Of a stretch of DNA of 64,000 nucleotides, positions 1 to 11,842 are shown in pieces; the first letter of the stretch is position 1; every line of letters begins with the position of its first letter. The position numbers and the translations under genes are program-made. The DNA lies in NCBI GenBank assembly GCA_903632075.3, contig CAHIKZ030001819.1:167001-231000 (forward strand), given 5' to 3'. Origin of the DNA: Acanthosepion pharaonis (lineage: Eukaryota; Mollusca; Cephalopoda; Sepiida; Sepiidae). Under the pieces are notes generated by a model that did no database searches, was not told the DNA's origin, and saw nothing but the letters and a program-made list of their open reading frames with translations.

Positions 1-132
1 AGCGAATAATTTTTTTTTAAACTGGAGATTCATCTAGATAGGAAGGCGGTGTCAGCGCTGTGCAGTGAAACTGTGGATGAAGTATTTGGTACCAGTCTGT
101 ACAGCTTGTTGCTTTCAATGAATAAAAAATAA

Positions 133-2113
133 GTAACTCCATGAAATCGCTAAAAAAAAGAGCAAAGCATGATGAAAAAGACGCCAAACTTGACGAAAAC
201 AGAATTTTATCGTCTAAATATTTATGTTATTATGAAGAGGAAAGACCAAAGTTTTTTTTTAATTATTTTTAAAAATGTTTCCATCTTTTTAGAACATTCT
301 AAATTTTGATTAAAAAAACCTTGTTTCTCTATGTATCACCGGAACTAGTAAAATAACATACAGTTTTAAGTACGTTTTTTTTTGTTTTTTTTTGTATGAC
401 ACATCAAATTGAAAAATTTTGAAAAAATAAAAATAATTGTCAAATGTTAATGAAACTTTCAGAAACTATACACAGATGATGGAAATTATTATAAATTTTT
501 TTTTTTATTAAAGTCATGCCAGAATTTTTTTTTACGTTTATTACCCCCATCATAACTAAGTTTATGAAAACTCTAGAAATTCGACCGAATCCAGTTTAGC
601 GATAACAATAGTTAAAAGCATGAGGTTTTGAGGAATGCAAATCGTGTTTTTTTCTTAATTGGATCCCCCCCCTTACCTGAAAATCAGCTCTAAATTGTAA
701 CATACAAAACTCAATAACAGAAAGATATTATTTAATTTCAAATGCTTTTATTTGCTTTTAGTTGTTTTTATGAATATGGACAATATTTTCTGAAAGCAAA
801 AAAATTTTCGATGAAAAATGAATTTTTAATACAATTATTTGTTATTTTTTAATTATAATAGATTTTTTACATTTAAGTTTTAAAAAAATATAAAATTAGT
901 TAAAAGCCGCATCCGCTTTCCTAAGTGTCCTTATGAGATATATCTTTTTTAGCATGTTGTAAATTGTATCATTTTGACTAATCAGAAGATCTGCAGTAAT
1001 TAAGAAATGTAATTTTGTGTTTATAATCAGGCTGTAATTATAAAGTACGGAAGACCAACCAGAATACAATTAAGTTGCGTTATTTGAGTTAAGCATTGTT
1101 CTCCGCTGTTAAGGCCTTTTACTTTTTTGCAAAACACGTGTGGAGAAGTTAATTTGATTTTTCAATTTCAACTGAGAAGTAAATTACCTACAAGTATCAG
1201 TATCATCTTATGAAATTTATATGATCTTATTTTTTATATTAATCTCAGTTATGACTTATTTTTTTCCATAAATGAAATATCAAAATTAATAATAAAATGA
1301 ATGGAAATACAAATAAACAGTAAAATGTAATAAATGTACATAAAATTATAGTATTTTATGTACAATTCTGATAAAATTTCATAAGAAAGGTACCTATAAA
1401 TTAATTAGATATTATGAAATTTAATTTCACTCTTAACAGTTTTATTTTAATTTTTTTTATAATATATTTTCCATAAAGCATCATAAACGTAAAGGTGAAA
1501 GCTAAGTACAAAAAAAAAAAAAAATTAGCTTTTTAGACCACTGAAAGTTTTTTAAAAAAAAAACGAGGTAAATAATTTGTTCACTTAAATGTAAATTATT
1601 TCACTTTTTTTCTCCTTCCGTAGAACAAATTATCCTCATGTAATCCGTCAATATATCATTCATCATTGTCAGCTTTTGACGCGAAAGTTTATGACCTGCT
1701 TTGTTTTATTTTCAAATTACATCTTTTCGGCGCAAAAGCTAAGTTAAGTTTGGTTCAAAATATTTTAAATAAACATTATAATTTCTGATTTTCTTAAAAT
1801 AAGTTTTGAAAAAAAATGATAATTGATTTTTAAAAAATTTCAAAGTGAGATTTTTTTTTTTTTTTAAAATAAAAAATTTTGTCATGATTGATTATCTGTC
1901 AATTTTTTGAAAAAAAAAAAAAAAAACAAGATTTTTAACGAAAATTTCGGACGTGCTAGGAACGATTAAAAAAAAAAAAAAATACCCCAAAATACTTTGA
2001 TCTTTCCTCTTAATAATAACATGAATTTTTAGATGATAAAATTTTGTTTTCGTCATGTTTGGCGTCTTTTTCATCATGCTATGCTCTTTTTTAGCGACCT
2101 CATTGAGATACCT
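133..2113 (+). mobile_element. Non-autonomous TIR transposon, copy A (~2 kb)
   Basis: The first ~110 nt (133-245) recur as a reverse complement at ~2005-2113. Both ends share a TCGCTAAAA core followed by a stretch containing GAGCA-AGCATGATG and GACGCCAAAC. The exact 12-mer AATAAAAAATAA lies immediately outside both ends (121-132 and 2114-2125), which reads as a target-site duplication. The interior is AT-rich with poly-T runs and no transposase-like frame, so the element looks non-autonomous. Copy B (3131-5182) matches it in reverse orientation over most of its length. Long TIRs with a 9-12-bp duplication recall Mutator-like elements, but no transposase is present to prove the class. Confidence 0.75.
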
Positions 2114-2125
2114 AATAAAAAATAA

Positions 2126-2449
2126 TTTCACTGGAACATTTTGAAGAAGGAAATTGTGGTTGTATGTTTTCTTCCCACGCTTCATCAAGCAAACGTCGTA
2201 GATTAGAATTTTGAAGTTGAGAACAAGTGACTTGAAGGAAGACGACAACAACCATAACAGACAAAAAAAATTTCTGTGTTTTCTAAAAAAAAAATTTGAG
2301 TTGAAAGTTTAAAAGTTTTCGTAGTCATTTTTTTGAAACATGAAACAAATGAAACAAAAAAAGGACATTCTGGTCTTATCAAGATATTTGTATATCTACA
2401 AATGAATGGCTTAAATATCAACGATTGACCTTTTCATATCTCATATGTT

Positions 2450-2520
<71 letters not shown>

Positions 2521-2906
2521 ACCACCCAATAAAAAAAAAAAAACACTCTTTTAAAATGGGGATCATAATATACATATATATATCTATATAAATAAAGTTT
2601 GCAAAGCCTCTGTCTGTCTGTTTAAATTTGTTATCAAACACCTCTTAGGATTTGGGAGATATACCCCTTAACTATATATATATTCTGAAAAATACATTTT
2701 ATCCAGGTTACTTGGAAAGTATATTTCATTTTGATCAAATTTTTTTTTTATGGGGAAAATATATAAATTAACACACATACTTTATAAATACACACAAATT
2801 ACACACATTGTTGATTTTTTTTTTTCAATTTTTGATTTAAATTAAATTTAAATTGAAAAAGGAATGACTCATATTTCAAAATTTACTTATACAAAATAAA
2901 AAACGC

Positions 2907-2947
<41 letters not shown>

Positions 2948-3130
2948 TGTAACGTTTATATGTTGGATCGAATTTCCTACATTTTTTAGCCGATTTCAAC
3001 AAAACTTCACAGGACTACATAAAATTACCTTTGGTGGTTTCTAACGGGACCAAAAATGGGAAAAACACAGTTGTTTTTTAATAAAATCAATTTGAAAAAC
3101 ACGATTAAGACACATCGTGAGAATGAAAGG
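2126..3130. other. Spacer between the two TIR elements, with microsatellites
   Basis: No gene is visible. It holds a (TA)n tract at 2453-2514, a possible Helitron-like start near 2580 (TCTATATAAATAAAG) and a (TG)n tract at 2912-2946. The sequence after the (TG)n (TTTCCTACATTTT, AGCCGATTTCAAC) recurs in part near 5235-5265, so it belongs to a dispersed repeat that copy B probably entered. Confidence 0.5.
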
Positions 3131-3328
3131 GGACAACTCACCCACGAAAATGTAAACAAAAGAGCATAGCATGATGAAAAAAAGACGCCGAACTTGACGA
3201 AAAAAAAATTTTATCGTCTAATGTTCAAATATTATTATTAAAGAGGAAAGATCAAAGTATTTTGGGGGTATTTTTTACATTTTTTTAATCGTTCTTAGCA
3301 CGTCTGAAATTTTCGTTAAAAAAATTTT

Positions 3329-3359
<31 letters not shown>

Positions 3360-3728
3360 TAAGATATCATTTTCAATCATTTTTTTTTCGATTGAATAAA
3401 AAAAAATTAAAATCTTACTTTGATATTCTTTTAAAAGTCAATTATCATTTTTTCAAAACTGATTTTAATAAAAACAGAAATTATACTGTTTATTTAAAAT
3501 ATTTTGAACCAAGCTTAACTTAGCTTCTGCGCCGAAAAAATGTAATTTGAAAATAAAACAAAGCAGGTCATAACCTTTTGCGTCGCTTGACGATTGACGA
3601 AAGGCACATTCATGACGTTTAGATAACTTACGGGATGAGAATTCTTTCTACGGATGGAAGGAAGTGAAATTATTTAAGTGAACAAATTATTTACCTTGTT
3701 ACTTTTAAGGAAATTTTTTCAGCGCTCT

Positions 3729-3763
<35 letters not shown>

Positions 3764-5182
3764 CTTTTTTTTTTTACGTTTACGATGCTTTATGGAAAAT
3801 ATAAAGAAATTAAAAAAATAAGACTGTTAATAGTGAGATTAAATTTCATAAGAAAAAGGTATCTAATTAATTTAGATACTTTCTTATGAAATTTTATCAG
3901 AAGTGTACATAAAATACTATAATTTTATGTACATTTATTACATTTTACTGTGTTATTTGTATTTCCATTCATTTTATTATTAATTTTGATATATTTCATT
4001 TATGGAAAAATGTCATAACTGAGATTAATATAAAAAATAAGATCATAAATTAAAAAGTTTAGCAGTAGTTAAATTTCATAAGATGATACTGTTACTTGTA
4101 GGTACCCTTCTCAGTTGAAATTGAAAACTCAAATTAACTTCTCCATACGTGTTTCGAAAAAAGTAAAGGGCTTAACAGCGGAGAACAATGCTGAACTCAA
4201 ATAATGCAACTAAATTGTATTCTTGTTGGTCTTCCGTACTTGATAATTACTGTCCGACTATAAACACAAAAAATTACATTTCTTAATTACCATGGCTAAT
4301 CTGATTGGTCCAAATTATACAATTTTCAAAGCGCTAGACAATGACAATCTCACACGGACATTTTGAAAGGTTGATGTTGCTTTTTTTAATTAATGTTAAA
4401 ATATTTTTTAAAATTCAATTTAAAACATTTTTTAAAAATCTTTTTAAAATTAAAGAAATAAGAAATAATTGTATTAAAAATTCAATTTTCATTGAAAAAA
4501 TTTTTTTTTGCTTTCAGAAAATATTGTCCATATTCATAAAAACAAATTAAAACAAATAAAAGCATTTGAAATTAAATAATATATTTGTTTTATTGAGTTT
4601 TGTATGTTACAATTCACAGCTGATTTTCAGGTACGTTGCCAAAAAAAAAAAAAAAAAAAACATGATTTGCATTTTTCAAAGCCTTGTGCTTTTTAACTAT
4701 TGTAATCACTAAAACCGATGGTCTTTGAATTTCTAGAGTTTTTCATAAAATTAGTTATGGGGTGTTAATAAATATAAAAAAAAATATTTCTGCCATGTTT
4801 TTTAAAAAAAAAAAAAATATTTATAATAATTTCGATCATCTGTGAATAGTTTCTGAAAGTTTCATTAACATCTGACAATTATTTTTATTTTTGCAAGATT
4901 TTCCAAATTATGTGTGTAAATACAAAAAAAAAATGCGCTAAAATTATCTATGTTATTTACTACCCCTTGTTGCGACAAAAAGAGAAACAAGGTTTTTAAA
5001 TCAAAATTTAGAATATTCTAAAAAGATGGAAAAATTTTTAAAAATAATTAAAAAAATTTTAGTCTATCCTCTTCATAAAAAAATAAGCATTTTGACGATA
5101 AAATTTTGTTTTCATAAACTTTTTGGCGTTTTTTCATCAAACTATGCTCTATGTTTTAGCGATTCCGTGGAGTGACTTAGGT
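3131..5182 (-). mobile_element. Non-autonomous TIR transposon, copy B (inverted relative to copy A)
   Basis: Read on the minus strand, this block follows copy A from end to end. For example, the GTACGGAAGACCAAC block near 1045 in A has its complement near 4235-4250 here, and the GCGGAGAACAATG block near 4178 is the complement of that near 1100 in A. The termini carry the same GAGCATAGCATGATG TIR (3161-3176) with its complement near 5130-5160. A clear target duplication is not visible. Homopolymer A/T runs differ in length between copies. Any peptide read here is AT-rich noise. Confidence 0.7.
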
Positions 5183-5601
5183 TAAAAACCCAGGTTATTT
5201 ATGTGTGTGTGTGTGTGTTGTGTATGGGATATATGGGAATTTCTTACATTTTTCAGCCGATAAAACAAACATCCATTTTTTTTTTGGCAGGTAGTATTTC
5301 TTATTGTCTTGCACACTTTTTTTTTTTTATTTACATTCAGAATGCTTTAAAAATTCCATTTACAAGACAATTGTTTATAATAAAATTCTATTCACCAATC
5401 GATAGACTCATAACGATTGTAAACAATTTTTTGTTTGAATTGACCAATTTTAAAAAAAAAAAAAAAAAAAACTAATTAAGACATGCATGTCCGTCAACCT
5501 TAAACAATAATCTTTGTCAATTTAATTTTTCAGTCTTTATGATGGTCGATTGATCTATCTCTTACTATTACATCCCTGGGCAACGCTGGGCTCTTTTTTA
5601 G
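5183..5601 (+). mobile_element. Helitron-like non-autonomous fragment with 3' hairpin
   Basis: After a (TG)n at 5202-5218 comes a dispersed-repeat segment (TTTCTTACATTTTTCAGCCG) and, at 5571-5601, CCTGGGCAACGCTGGGCTC followed by TTTTTTAGT. Many animal Helitrons end with a GC-rich hairpin of the form CCGGGCAACGCCGGG shortly before CTAG^T. Here the hairpin is recognisable, but the CTAG has decayed to TTAG. The 5' end is not defined. Confidence 0.45.
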
Positions 5602-6345
<744 letters not shown>

Positions 6346-6861
6346 GTGTTACAGACTTCGTGTCACACTGTGTATTATTTCTCTGTTGTCAGTTCTTTCC
6401 GAAAAGTGTGGCTGGTTCTGCAGAAGCCTTGATCACTTGATTCAAATTACCTCTATAGGGAGGTTGATGGTTCAGTTCTGAAAATTTAATTACTAGATCC
6501 TCATACCCAATAACCGTTAGGATAATACAGTAAACCTTGCTATTCATAATGCACTATTGATCAACATATATAAATAGTCGAACCAAAACACAACACACAT
6601 GGCCTGAAGACTGCGTTCACGCATGAAACAGACTGATCACTTTTACTCATAAATACCTTAAAACTATATTGTTAACATATTTTTCAGAAGAATTAATTGA
6701 TTTATTTATAATCCGATATTTTTATTACTTCAAACGTTATTTTTAGTCGATACCCATATTTGAAGTAGACGCCCCGTTTTTGTTTTTTTTTTGTTTTTTT
6801 TTTTGTTTTCTTTTAAACTATCTGACTGCGCACTCGGGAAATTTTAATCCCGATCGTTACG

Positions 6862-6892
<31 letters not shown>

Positions 6893-6972
6893 AGCATCAT
6901 ATCACTGGACTCTCTATCTCTCTCTATCTCTATCTCTATCTTCTTTTTTAATATTCTATCTCTCTCTCTCTC

Positions 6973-7036
<64 letters not shown>

Positions 7037-7134
7037 TTTGGCATACATTGACCGAGAATACTTTTTATAGCAGATTTACGAACAATTCATTTTATAAAAA
7101 AATGACCCACAATGCATTTTACCTGTAGTTGAAT
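6346..7134. other. Non-coding stretch with microsatellites
   Basis: No gene seen. Tracts: (TA)n at 6862-6893, CT-rich at 6908-6975 and (TA)n at 6977-7033. A run of ~70 nt at 6698-6776 (AAACGTTATTTTTAGTCGAT ... GTAGACGCCCCGTT) is a diverged copy of the arm repeat found at ~31318-31390, 31545-31620 and, inverted, 31880-31955. Confidence 0.5.
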
Positions 7135-7226
7135 CCATAAAATTATTTTCAAAATATTTAGACTTCGGCATTAAATAACCCATAGAGGTGTTGATATGCC
7201 GATAAAGAAAATGAGCCAAACAACCA
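7135..7226 (+). repeat. R1 family repeat, tail only
   Basis: TCGGCATTAAATAACCCATA and TTGATATGCCGATAAA match the 3' tails of the R1 repeats ending near 15050, 39204 and 44222. The head of the family is missing here, so this is a truncated copy. Confidence 0.55.
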
Positions 7227-7553
7227 ACATGAAAGAGCTCTTTCATGACATTAATCCATATAGTATCCTACAAATTCTTAAAGAAATCAAACTATATTCC
7301 AAAATATAACTTCACCGCCTCTAGCAATCACGTCCAAACAGACAAGTATATGCACACAAGCTGAGTATCATCTACCATGTATTCAATTGTGAAAGCAGAA
7401 TAACAACTTGGTTAAGCTGGTGTATGCTGCCACAATCCTTGCCTTCAGTTCATCTTTGGTGTTACAAGGAGTTTTGTTGGTCTCTCGCTTATCTGCGCCC
7501 CACACATAATAATCAAGGGGGTTGTAATATGTGGAGTAAGGTGGCCAGATGTA

Positions 7554-8012
7554 CTGTACTGTACTGATGCGGCATTCACCCTGGGCGGATTGAACCGGCT
7601 TCTTCCTGTTATGAGAAGAAGATTCTTGGGATAAATTACAGAAGTAGGGTACCCAGGCCTACTCGAATAACGTTCTTGCTTGCCGCGGGATTCCCACAGA
7701 CGCAGAGACAGGAACGACCAGAAGCCGCCGGTTACCGATGCAGACGCTCTTGTCACCAGAGCCCTTGTTAGCCGGCGTGTGTGTCAGACCTGTCCGCCTT
7801 GGGTGGTCCTACCAGGAACGAAGTTCCGGGCGGCATAGCTCTGACACTACCGTTTACACCCCCCACCGACTGTAAGGTAAGGGTTGGACTTTGGGGGCTT
7901 ACAGTACCAGGTGTTCCCAAGCGGTTCCCATCTAAGTACTGACCTGGCTCTACGCTGCTTAACTTCGGTGATCGTACGAGAACCGGTGTTTCAGAGTGAT
8001 TTGACCGTAAGC
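7554..8012 (-). mobile_element. 5S rRNA-derived SINE inserted in the mariner
   Basis: This 459-nt insertion splits the transposase frame and is flanked by the perfect 13-bp direct repeat GTGGCCAGATGTA (7541-7553 and 8013-8025). Read on the minus strand it starts with a 116-nt 5S rRNA-like head (8012-7897), continues through a GC-rich body of about 320 nt, and ends in a short simple tail of CAGTA units. A 5S-type Pol III head, a body and a short simple tail fit a SINE3-type element. I could not assign the body to a named SINE domain or partner LINE. Confidence 0.85.
7897..8012 (-). pseudogene. 5S rRNA-like sequence (head of the SINE)
   Basis: The minus strand shows the 5S internal promoter landmarks in order: CGGTTCTCGTACGATCACCG, AGTTAAGCAGCG (box A region), then GGTCAGTACTTAGATGGGAA (box C region), closing with a GTAAGC terminus that pairs with the starting GCTTAC. 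The length of 116 nt is close to the usual ~120. Box C lacks bases found in canonical 5S (GGATGGGTGACCG), and it sits at a SINE 5' end, so it is probably not a functional 5S gene. Confidence 0.8.
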
Positions 8013-8559
8013 GTGGCCAGATGTAAGGGATGATGTCGTCGCAGAAATTATCTGACAACAATGACTGGGTTCTCTTGCTTGTATGGCATGGTGCAGACTC
8101 CTGTTGCCAGATATAAGGTCATTCAACAGCCACCCTCATGACCCAGGGCAGCACTATCTCCTCAAGGCACTTGATGTAGGCCTCCGTGGTGAGCCTGAGG
8201 CTATGTGGGAAGATGAATGGAGGCATAATGTCGCCATCACTAATAATCACTCCAAACACCTTCGCAATCACCATTAGACTCGTCCAACTCTTTCCGAATT
8301 CTCTGCACTGTCCCCATATTGACGCTCAAACACTCTGAAATGTTTGTATGCTGCATCGCTTGACATTTTGGTGCGAATGCCAATCAGTACAGCATACCGT
8401 TTCCAAATTTCTGGTGAAGTGAACTGCGTCATTGTCCTCTTTTTCTCACAGATGGTGCCCAACTGACCCTACCATACTGTGCAGTCGGCAAAACAAAGCA
8501 AACAACGCGCAAGCGTGAAATTAAAAATATAAAATGGCGACAATTTAAGCATCGCACAC

Positions 8560-8560
<1 letters not shown>

Positions 8561-8591
<31 letters not shown>

Positions 8592-8694
8592 AAAGAAAAG
8601 AAAGAAAGAAAAACTGAGATAGAAAAGAAAGAAAGACTTTGAGCGATCGGTCGATCGATCGATAGATAGATAGAAAAGAATGAAAGAAAGAATG

Positions 8695-8728
<34 letters not shown>

Positions 8729-8740
8729 AGAAAGAAAGGC
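8561..8740. repeat. (GATA)n / (GAAA)n compound microsatellite
   Basis: Runs of GATA (8561-8590, 8660-8675, 8697-8728) alternate with GAAA runs and a short TCGATCGA stretch near 8646-8664. It lies just beyond the 5' end of the mariner copy. Confidence 0.9.
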
Positions 8741-9647
8741 TGATATTGATTATTTTTCTTTCATTTTCTAGCAAACACGCACGTGCATATATGCATGCCC
8801 TGGGCCGTATAGACACACGCTGAGATTTTCTTCCTGGGATTATTTTCTCGCAATCAGCTATCAGTTCGAAACTGGACATTCTAAAAGAGTCGAAGTGTGA
8901 TGAAGCCCTAAATACTGAACGAGGCCATTCATGTCGGCAGGAAACAGGAAAGTAAGCTTTTCAATAAACTGAAAGACGGGCAAACTGCATCACAATAATT
9001 GCTTGTCAAAGAAAGGCTGCCACACTGTCACCGTGACTGCTACCATCCTGGCCGCCATTATTTCTAATCAACGTCCAGTTTAAATGCTACGATGGACATT
9101 TTACTCAGCTTGTCGTTTTCTCGCCCACTGTAATATTGTTTGGCCTTTTTAAAAAGCGGACAGACAATTGATTGTTTCAGACGAACAGACAATGGTAAGG
9201 GTTATAATTACCGATGATGCATTCCGTGCTGAAAAAGACATGAATTTCTTTCTCTTTTATTCTTTCAGTTCAACAATGTATTAGTTTATATTATCATTAA
9301 CAATGTATATTCTTTGACACATTGCTAGAGAATTAGCGAGGAACAAAATGAATTCTGGATAATTGAATGAAGAAATTAAAATAAATCTATATTACATGTT
9401 TCGTCCTTTGAAAAAAACATCTTCAGACTAAATATTTTTATTGGCGGAATCAGAGCAGGCGCATACTACACACCCCACTCCCGAACGAAGTGGAGAGTTA
9501 AGCCTGATGCGGGAGAGGAAGAAGTCCTTTGTGACACTCGTAATCTTATCAACATCCGTTCTTTCTACCTACATTTATATACGTTACAAATTATATACGT
9601 TACAAATTATATACGTTACAAATTAAACTAAGCGCAACTATTAAAGG
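8741..9647. other. No gene seen; one short tandem repeat
   Basis: Mostly unremarkable sequence. Three near-perfect 16-bp units containing ATACGTTACAAATTAT lie at 9576-9624. No SINE or LINE landmarks are recognised between 8800 and 9570. Confidence 0.5.
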
Positions 9648-9819
9648 ATGAAAAGTTTTCGTGGATTTTCTCGTTATTCTGGGGTTTTTTTACCAAAAAA
9701 AAAAGACTTGAAAATGAAATCACACGTAAAACTTGTGAGGCATCTTGTTACTGCAGGACAGAAAGTTAGGAGGTTAGAGAGGGCGAAGATCATCTTAAAT
9801 AAGTTGGCAAATGATCCTG

Positions 9820-9880
<61 letters not shown>

Positions 9881-10150
9881 TTAAATCAGTCCTTCATGAA
9901 CTTCCGAACCTTAGCTATGATTAATTAATGAGGAACATGTCATTTTCGTTTATGATGGATCTCATCACGATTCTTTTGTTAAGCTAGGTGTGTAATTATA
10001 CATTCTTATTGCTCAAAGTAGAGTCTAATAATGTTATAAAAACCACGGCGAATTCCAGTAAGATATATTTAATCATTTCTAAGATACAACGGTTCAAAGC
10101 TTAATCTAATAAATGAATAATTTTAAACGATTTGGGCAATTTTACTGTTA
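9648..10150 (+). mobile_element. Tc1/mariner-type transposase remnant interrupted by (TA)n, copy 1
   Basis: Bases ~9710-9820 encode KSHVKLVRHLVTAGQKVRRL followed by ...ILNKLANDPG, the end of a helix-turn-helix region of an IS630/Tc1/mariner-superfamily transposase. A (TA)n tract at 9822-9876 follows exactly at the DPG codon triplet. The 3' flank (GTCCTTCATGA..., AGATACAACGGTTCAAA) is non-coding and recurs after the same junction in the copy at 50.4-51.2 kb. No DDE residues are present. Confidence 0.65.
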
Positions 10151-10237
10151 CACCCGTACAGAAGAATATGAGTGCCGATTGTAATGTATGCGACAATTGT
10201 TAACGTCCATTCATGTCGGCAGGAAACATATAGGAAA

Positions 10238-10388
10238 AAAACAGAAGATGGAGGTCAATTCGGTAAGATCATTGAGTAATATAAAAATGCATCATTTTTC
10301 TCCAAAAATTATAACAATGATTTAAAATCAATCATCATTTTCTTACAAAAGATTGTGACATGCAGCAAGGCTCGGGTAATTCGGCTAG

Positions 10389-10485
<97 letters not shown>

Positions 10486-10600
10486 CGCGCGCGCACGCTC
10501 CAACAAGTTATGGATTAAATAAATAGCAGGGTAGACTGCACTCTTTAGCCTCGGTTGGCAACCAGGATAGGAGAAAGACAGCTCTGAATGCAAGTCCTGG
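10238..10600 (+). repeat. Composite microsatellite-linked module, copy 2
   Basis: Matches copy 1: AGAAGATGGAGGTCA at 10242, CATGCAGCA near 10370, then CGGGTAATTCGGCTAGT ending at 10389, which resembles a Helitron 3' end (CTAG^T). (TA)n at 10389-10410 and (TG)n to 10476 follow, then TTATGGATTAAATAAATAGC ... GAATGCAAGTCCTGG (to 10600), the SINE-body-like part. Confidence 0.6.
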
Positions 10601-10607
10601 GGCGGGT

Positions 10608-11842
10608 TTCATTTCCAAGTTTCTATTTGATCGAGGCGACTTTAATCATGTAAATTCTGCTCCAAGAAAGCAAATAAACTCGACATAGAAAAACGTTGTG
10701 TTTCCTATCAGACGATCTACTGTGAATTTAAAAAAAAATACATTTGAAAGAGGTAATTTTATTATTAGGTACCAGAAATTTGGCACCAAAACTTAATGTT
10801 CAAGTGCTTATAAACGTCTCAAACGAATCGAATATACTAGCAAAGAAGGAATTTTGGTTCTTCGTGAGCATTCACTTGAGAAACGAACACCGTGTTTCAC
10901 CATCTGCATCAGTCTTTTAACCAGATACGCCAAAACTTCCATTTTTGCATTGCATTGTTACAGATGGTAAAACGTGCGTTTCTCATGTTAGCAAAAAAAA
11001 AAAAAAAAAACAGTCGTTAACTACAAAATGAGAAACCTGTAACAACACCAAATCTATAGAAGTTCTTTTGTGTGTCTGATGGAATATGAAAAGTGTCGTC
11101 CACTACGAGCTATTGGAACATGAAATGGCCATTATTGCAGACGTTTATTACCAGCAGCTTGATCGCCTAAAACAAAACATTACATCGAATGTGTTCTGCT
11201 TTGTTAAACAGAAAATTGTTATTCTCCAACATGCCAATGCAAAGATAGACACAGCAAAACAATTACAAGAAAAATAAGATCGTTGGGTTGATAGGTTCTT
11301 GCAAATCCTCCATATTTACCAGATTTAACGCCGAGAAATTTTCATTTGTTCCGATCAGCGGATATTTCATAAGTGGCAGAACCCTTTAGAAATAAATGAA
11401 ATTGAAACCAGATTTTCTCATTTTTTCGAAGAAAAACCCGCATTTATTTAAACGCGGAATCGAAAATGTGCCTTCCTGGTACGCTGAAGACCTCATCGAA
11501 AATGAAGTTTGTTTATATTTTCTTATATATTTTCTGCTCAATGATAATTAAATAAATTTACCTTTTTATTTCCTTTTTAGAAAATCGTAATCAATTTCCG
11601 AGCACAAATTATTATTACAAAATTTAATAACGAAACTTCTGCATTTTTATTGATCATATGACTCTATTTTGATGAGAAGGATGTGATTGATCATCTTTGA
11701 AAAGAGAACTCATAGTTGGTTTTAAATTAATGAGTTTCAATCAGAATACACAACGTTTTTCTATGTCGGGTTTATTTGCTTTCTTGGAGCGGAATTTACA
11801 TGATTAAAGCCGCCTCGATCAAATAGAAACTTGGAAATGAAA
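10608..11842 (+). mobile_element. mariner element with 94-bp terminal inverted repeats
   Basis: Bases 10608-10701 and 11749-11842 are inverted repeats of 94 nt with about three differences (beginning TTTCATTTCCAAGTTTCTAT). The 1,235-nt length fits a mariner. The interior at 11086-11277 encodes a decayed Mos1-like segment, with HYELLEHEMAIIADVYYQQL followed by DRLKQNI, and then frameshifts. The HDNA catalytic motif reads HANA, so Asp is lost. Downstream frames show degraded C-terminal pieces (NFHLFRS-like, FFEEKPAF-like). TIRs are usually ~30 bp in mariners, so these are long. A flanking TA duplication is not evident. Confidence 0.75.

Larger units (their letters stand above)
7402..8556 (-). 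mobile_element. mariner-like (DD37D) transposase pseudogene, copy 1
   Basis: The minus strand encodes a decayed Tc1/mariner-superfamily transposase. N-terminal part at 8462-8274 (MTQFTSPEIWKRYAV); central part below 8277 (SDGDIMPPFIFPHSLRL, EAYIKCLEEIVLPWV, then QQESAPCHT); C-terminal part at 7548-7410 (NPLDYYVWG, TNKTPCNTKDELKARI). The expected second catalytic Asp (QQD) reads Glu. The Glu to the final Asp are 37 residues apart once the 7554-8012 insertion is discounted, a DD37D-like spacing. There is an in-frame stop just before the QQE segment, and the C-terminus is truncated near 7402. The 5' flank (8500-8556, ...AAAATGGCGACAATTT) matches that of copy 2. Confidence 0.8.

Noticed and set aside
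7897..8012. Functional 5S rRNA gene
   Set aside because: It is the head of an inserted element with a target duplication, box C is altered, and there is no tandem 5S gene cluster.
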